Of a stretch of DNA of 6,520 nt, positions 6,513 to 6,520 are shown one piece after another. The stretch's first letter is position 1. Each line of letters begins with the position of its first letter. The position numbers and the translations under genes were made by a program. The stretch is taken from assembly GCA_030622265.1 (NCBI GenBank), contig JAUXGG010000097.1, positions 1-6,520 of the forward strand. The letters are read 5' to 3'. This DNA comes from Candidatus Eiseniibacteriota bacterium (GTDB lineage Bacteria; Arandabacterota; Arandabacteria; Arandabacterales; Arandabacteraceae). Below the pieces are notes generated by a model, which worked only from the letters and a program-made list of their open reading frames with translations, made no database searches and was not told where the DNA came from.

Positions 6513-6520
6513 TATGAGTA

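Larger units (their letters stand above)
6343..6520. other. Non-coding or unresolved upstream region with several small inverted repeats
   Basis: This 178-base stretch upstream of the operon promoter has no recognisable gene. It holds a run of seven T (plus strand, 6347-6353), a nested inverted repeat at 6360-6396, a hairpin-capable segment at 6428-6452, a short dyad CCGA-T-TCGG at 6422-6430, and a 20-base palindrome at 6493-6512. Minus-strand frames stay open from the right edge to stops at 6352 or 6375, so the tail of an upstream gene cannot be excluded, but nothing in the translations is recognisable. Confidence 0.5.

Overview
The window holds one compact, co-directional minus-strand gene cluster that encodes a complete tripartite RND efflux system with its own regulator. 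In transcription order (right to left) these are a TetR-family repressor (6264-5599), a TolC-family outer-membrane channel (5602-4229), a lipoprotein periplasmic adaptor (4212-3028) and an RND inner-membrane permease (3015 to the left edge, truncated by the window after 1005 residues). The host must be a diderm (Gram-negative) bacterium, because the system spans inner membrane, periplasm and outer membrane. The DNA is moderately GC-rich and uses ordinary Shine-Dalgarno and sigma70-type signals. Nothing seen fixes the phylum. The flavour of the permease and channel is common in deltaproteobacterial and FCB-type genomes, but that is an impression and not a measurement.

Region by region: 1-3015 is the permease. 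3016-3027 is a 12-base gap without a good ribosome site. 3028-4212 is the adaptor. 4213-4228 is a gap with a good ribosome site. 4229-5602 is the channel, whose start overlaps the regulator stop as ATGA. 5599-6264 is the regulator. 6265-6342 is the control region, with AGGAGG, a 23-base perfect palindrome and a TTGACA-N16-TATACT promoter. 6343-6520 has no supported gene but carries several small inverted repeats, including a perfect 20-base palindrome close to the right edge.

How it works together (inference from family knowledge): one promoter upstream of the regulator drives all four genes. The palindrome lies at the predicted transcription start, so the regulator would repress its own gene and the pump together until a ligand releases it. 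The permease collects substrate from the inner membrane or periplasm using the proton gradient, the lipid-anchored adaptor bridges to the channel, and the channel exports across the outer membrane. Substrates cannot be read from the sequence.

The system as a whole is a known type. The points most worth a second look are the paired loss of the AcrB Asp408 and Lys940 equivalents in the permease (both Asn here), the operator built from tetranucleotide steps over the start of transcription, the adaptor-permease junction without a ribosome site, and the unexplained inverted repeats upstream of the promoter.
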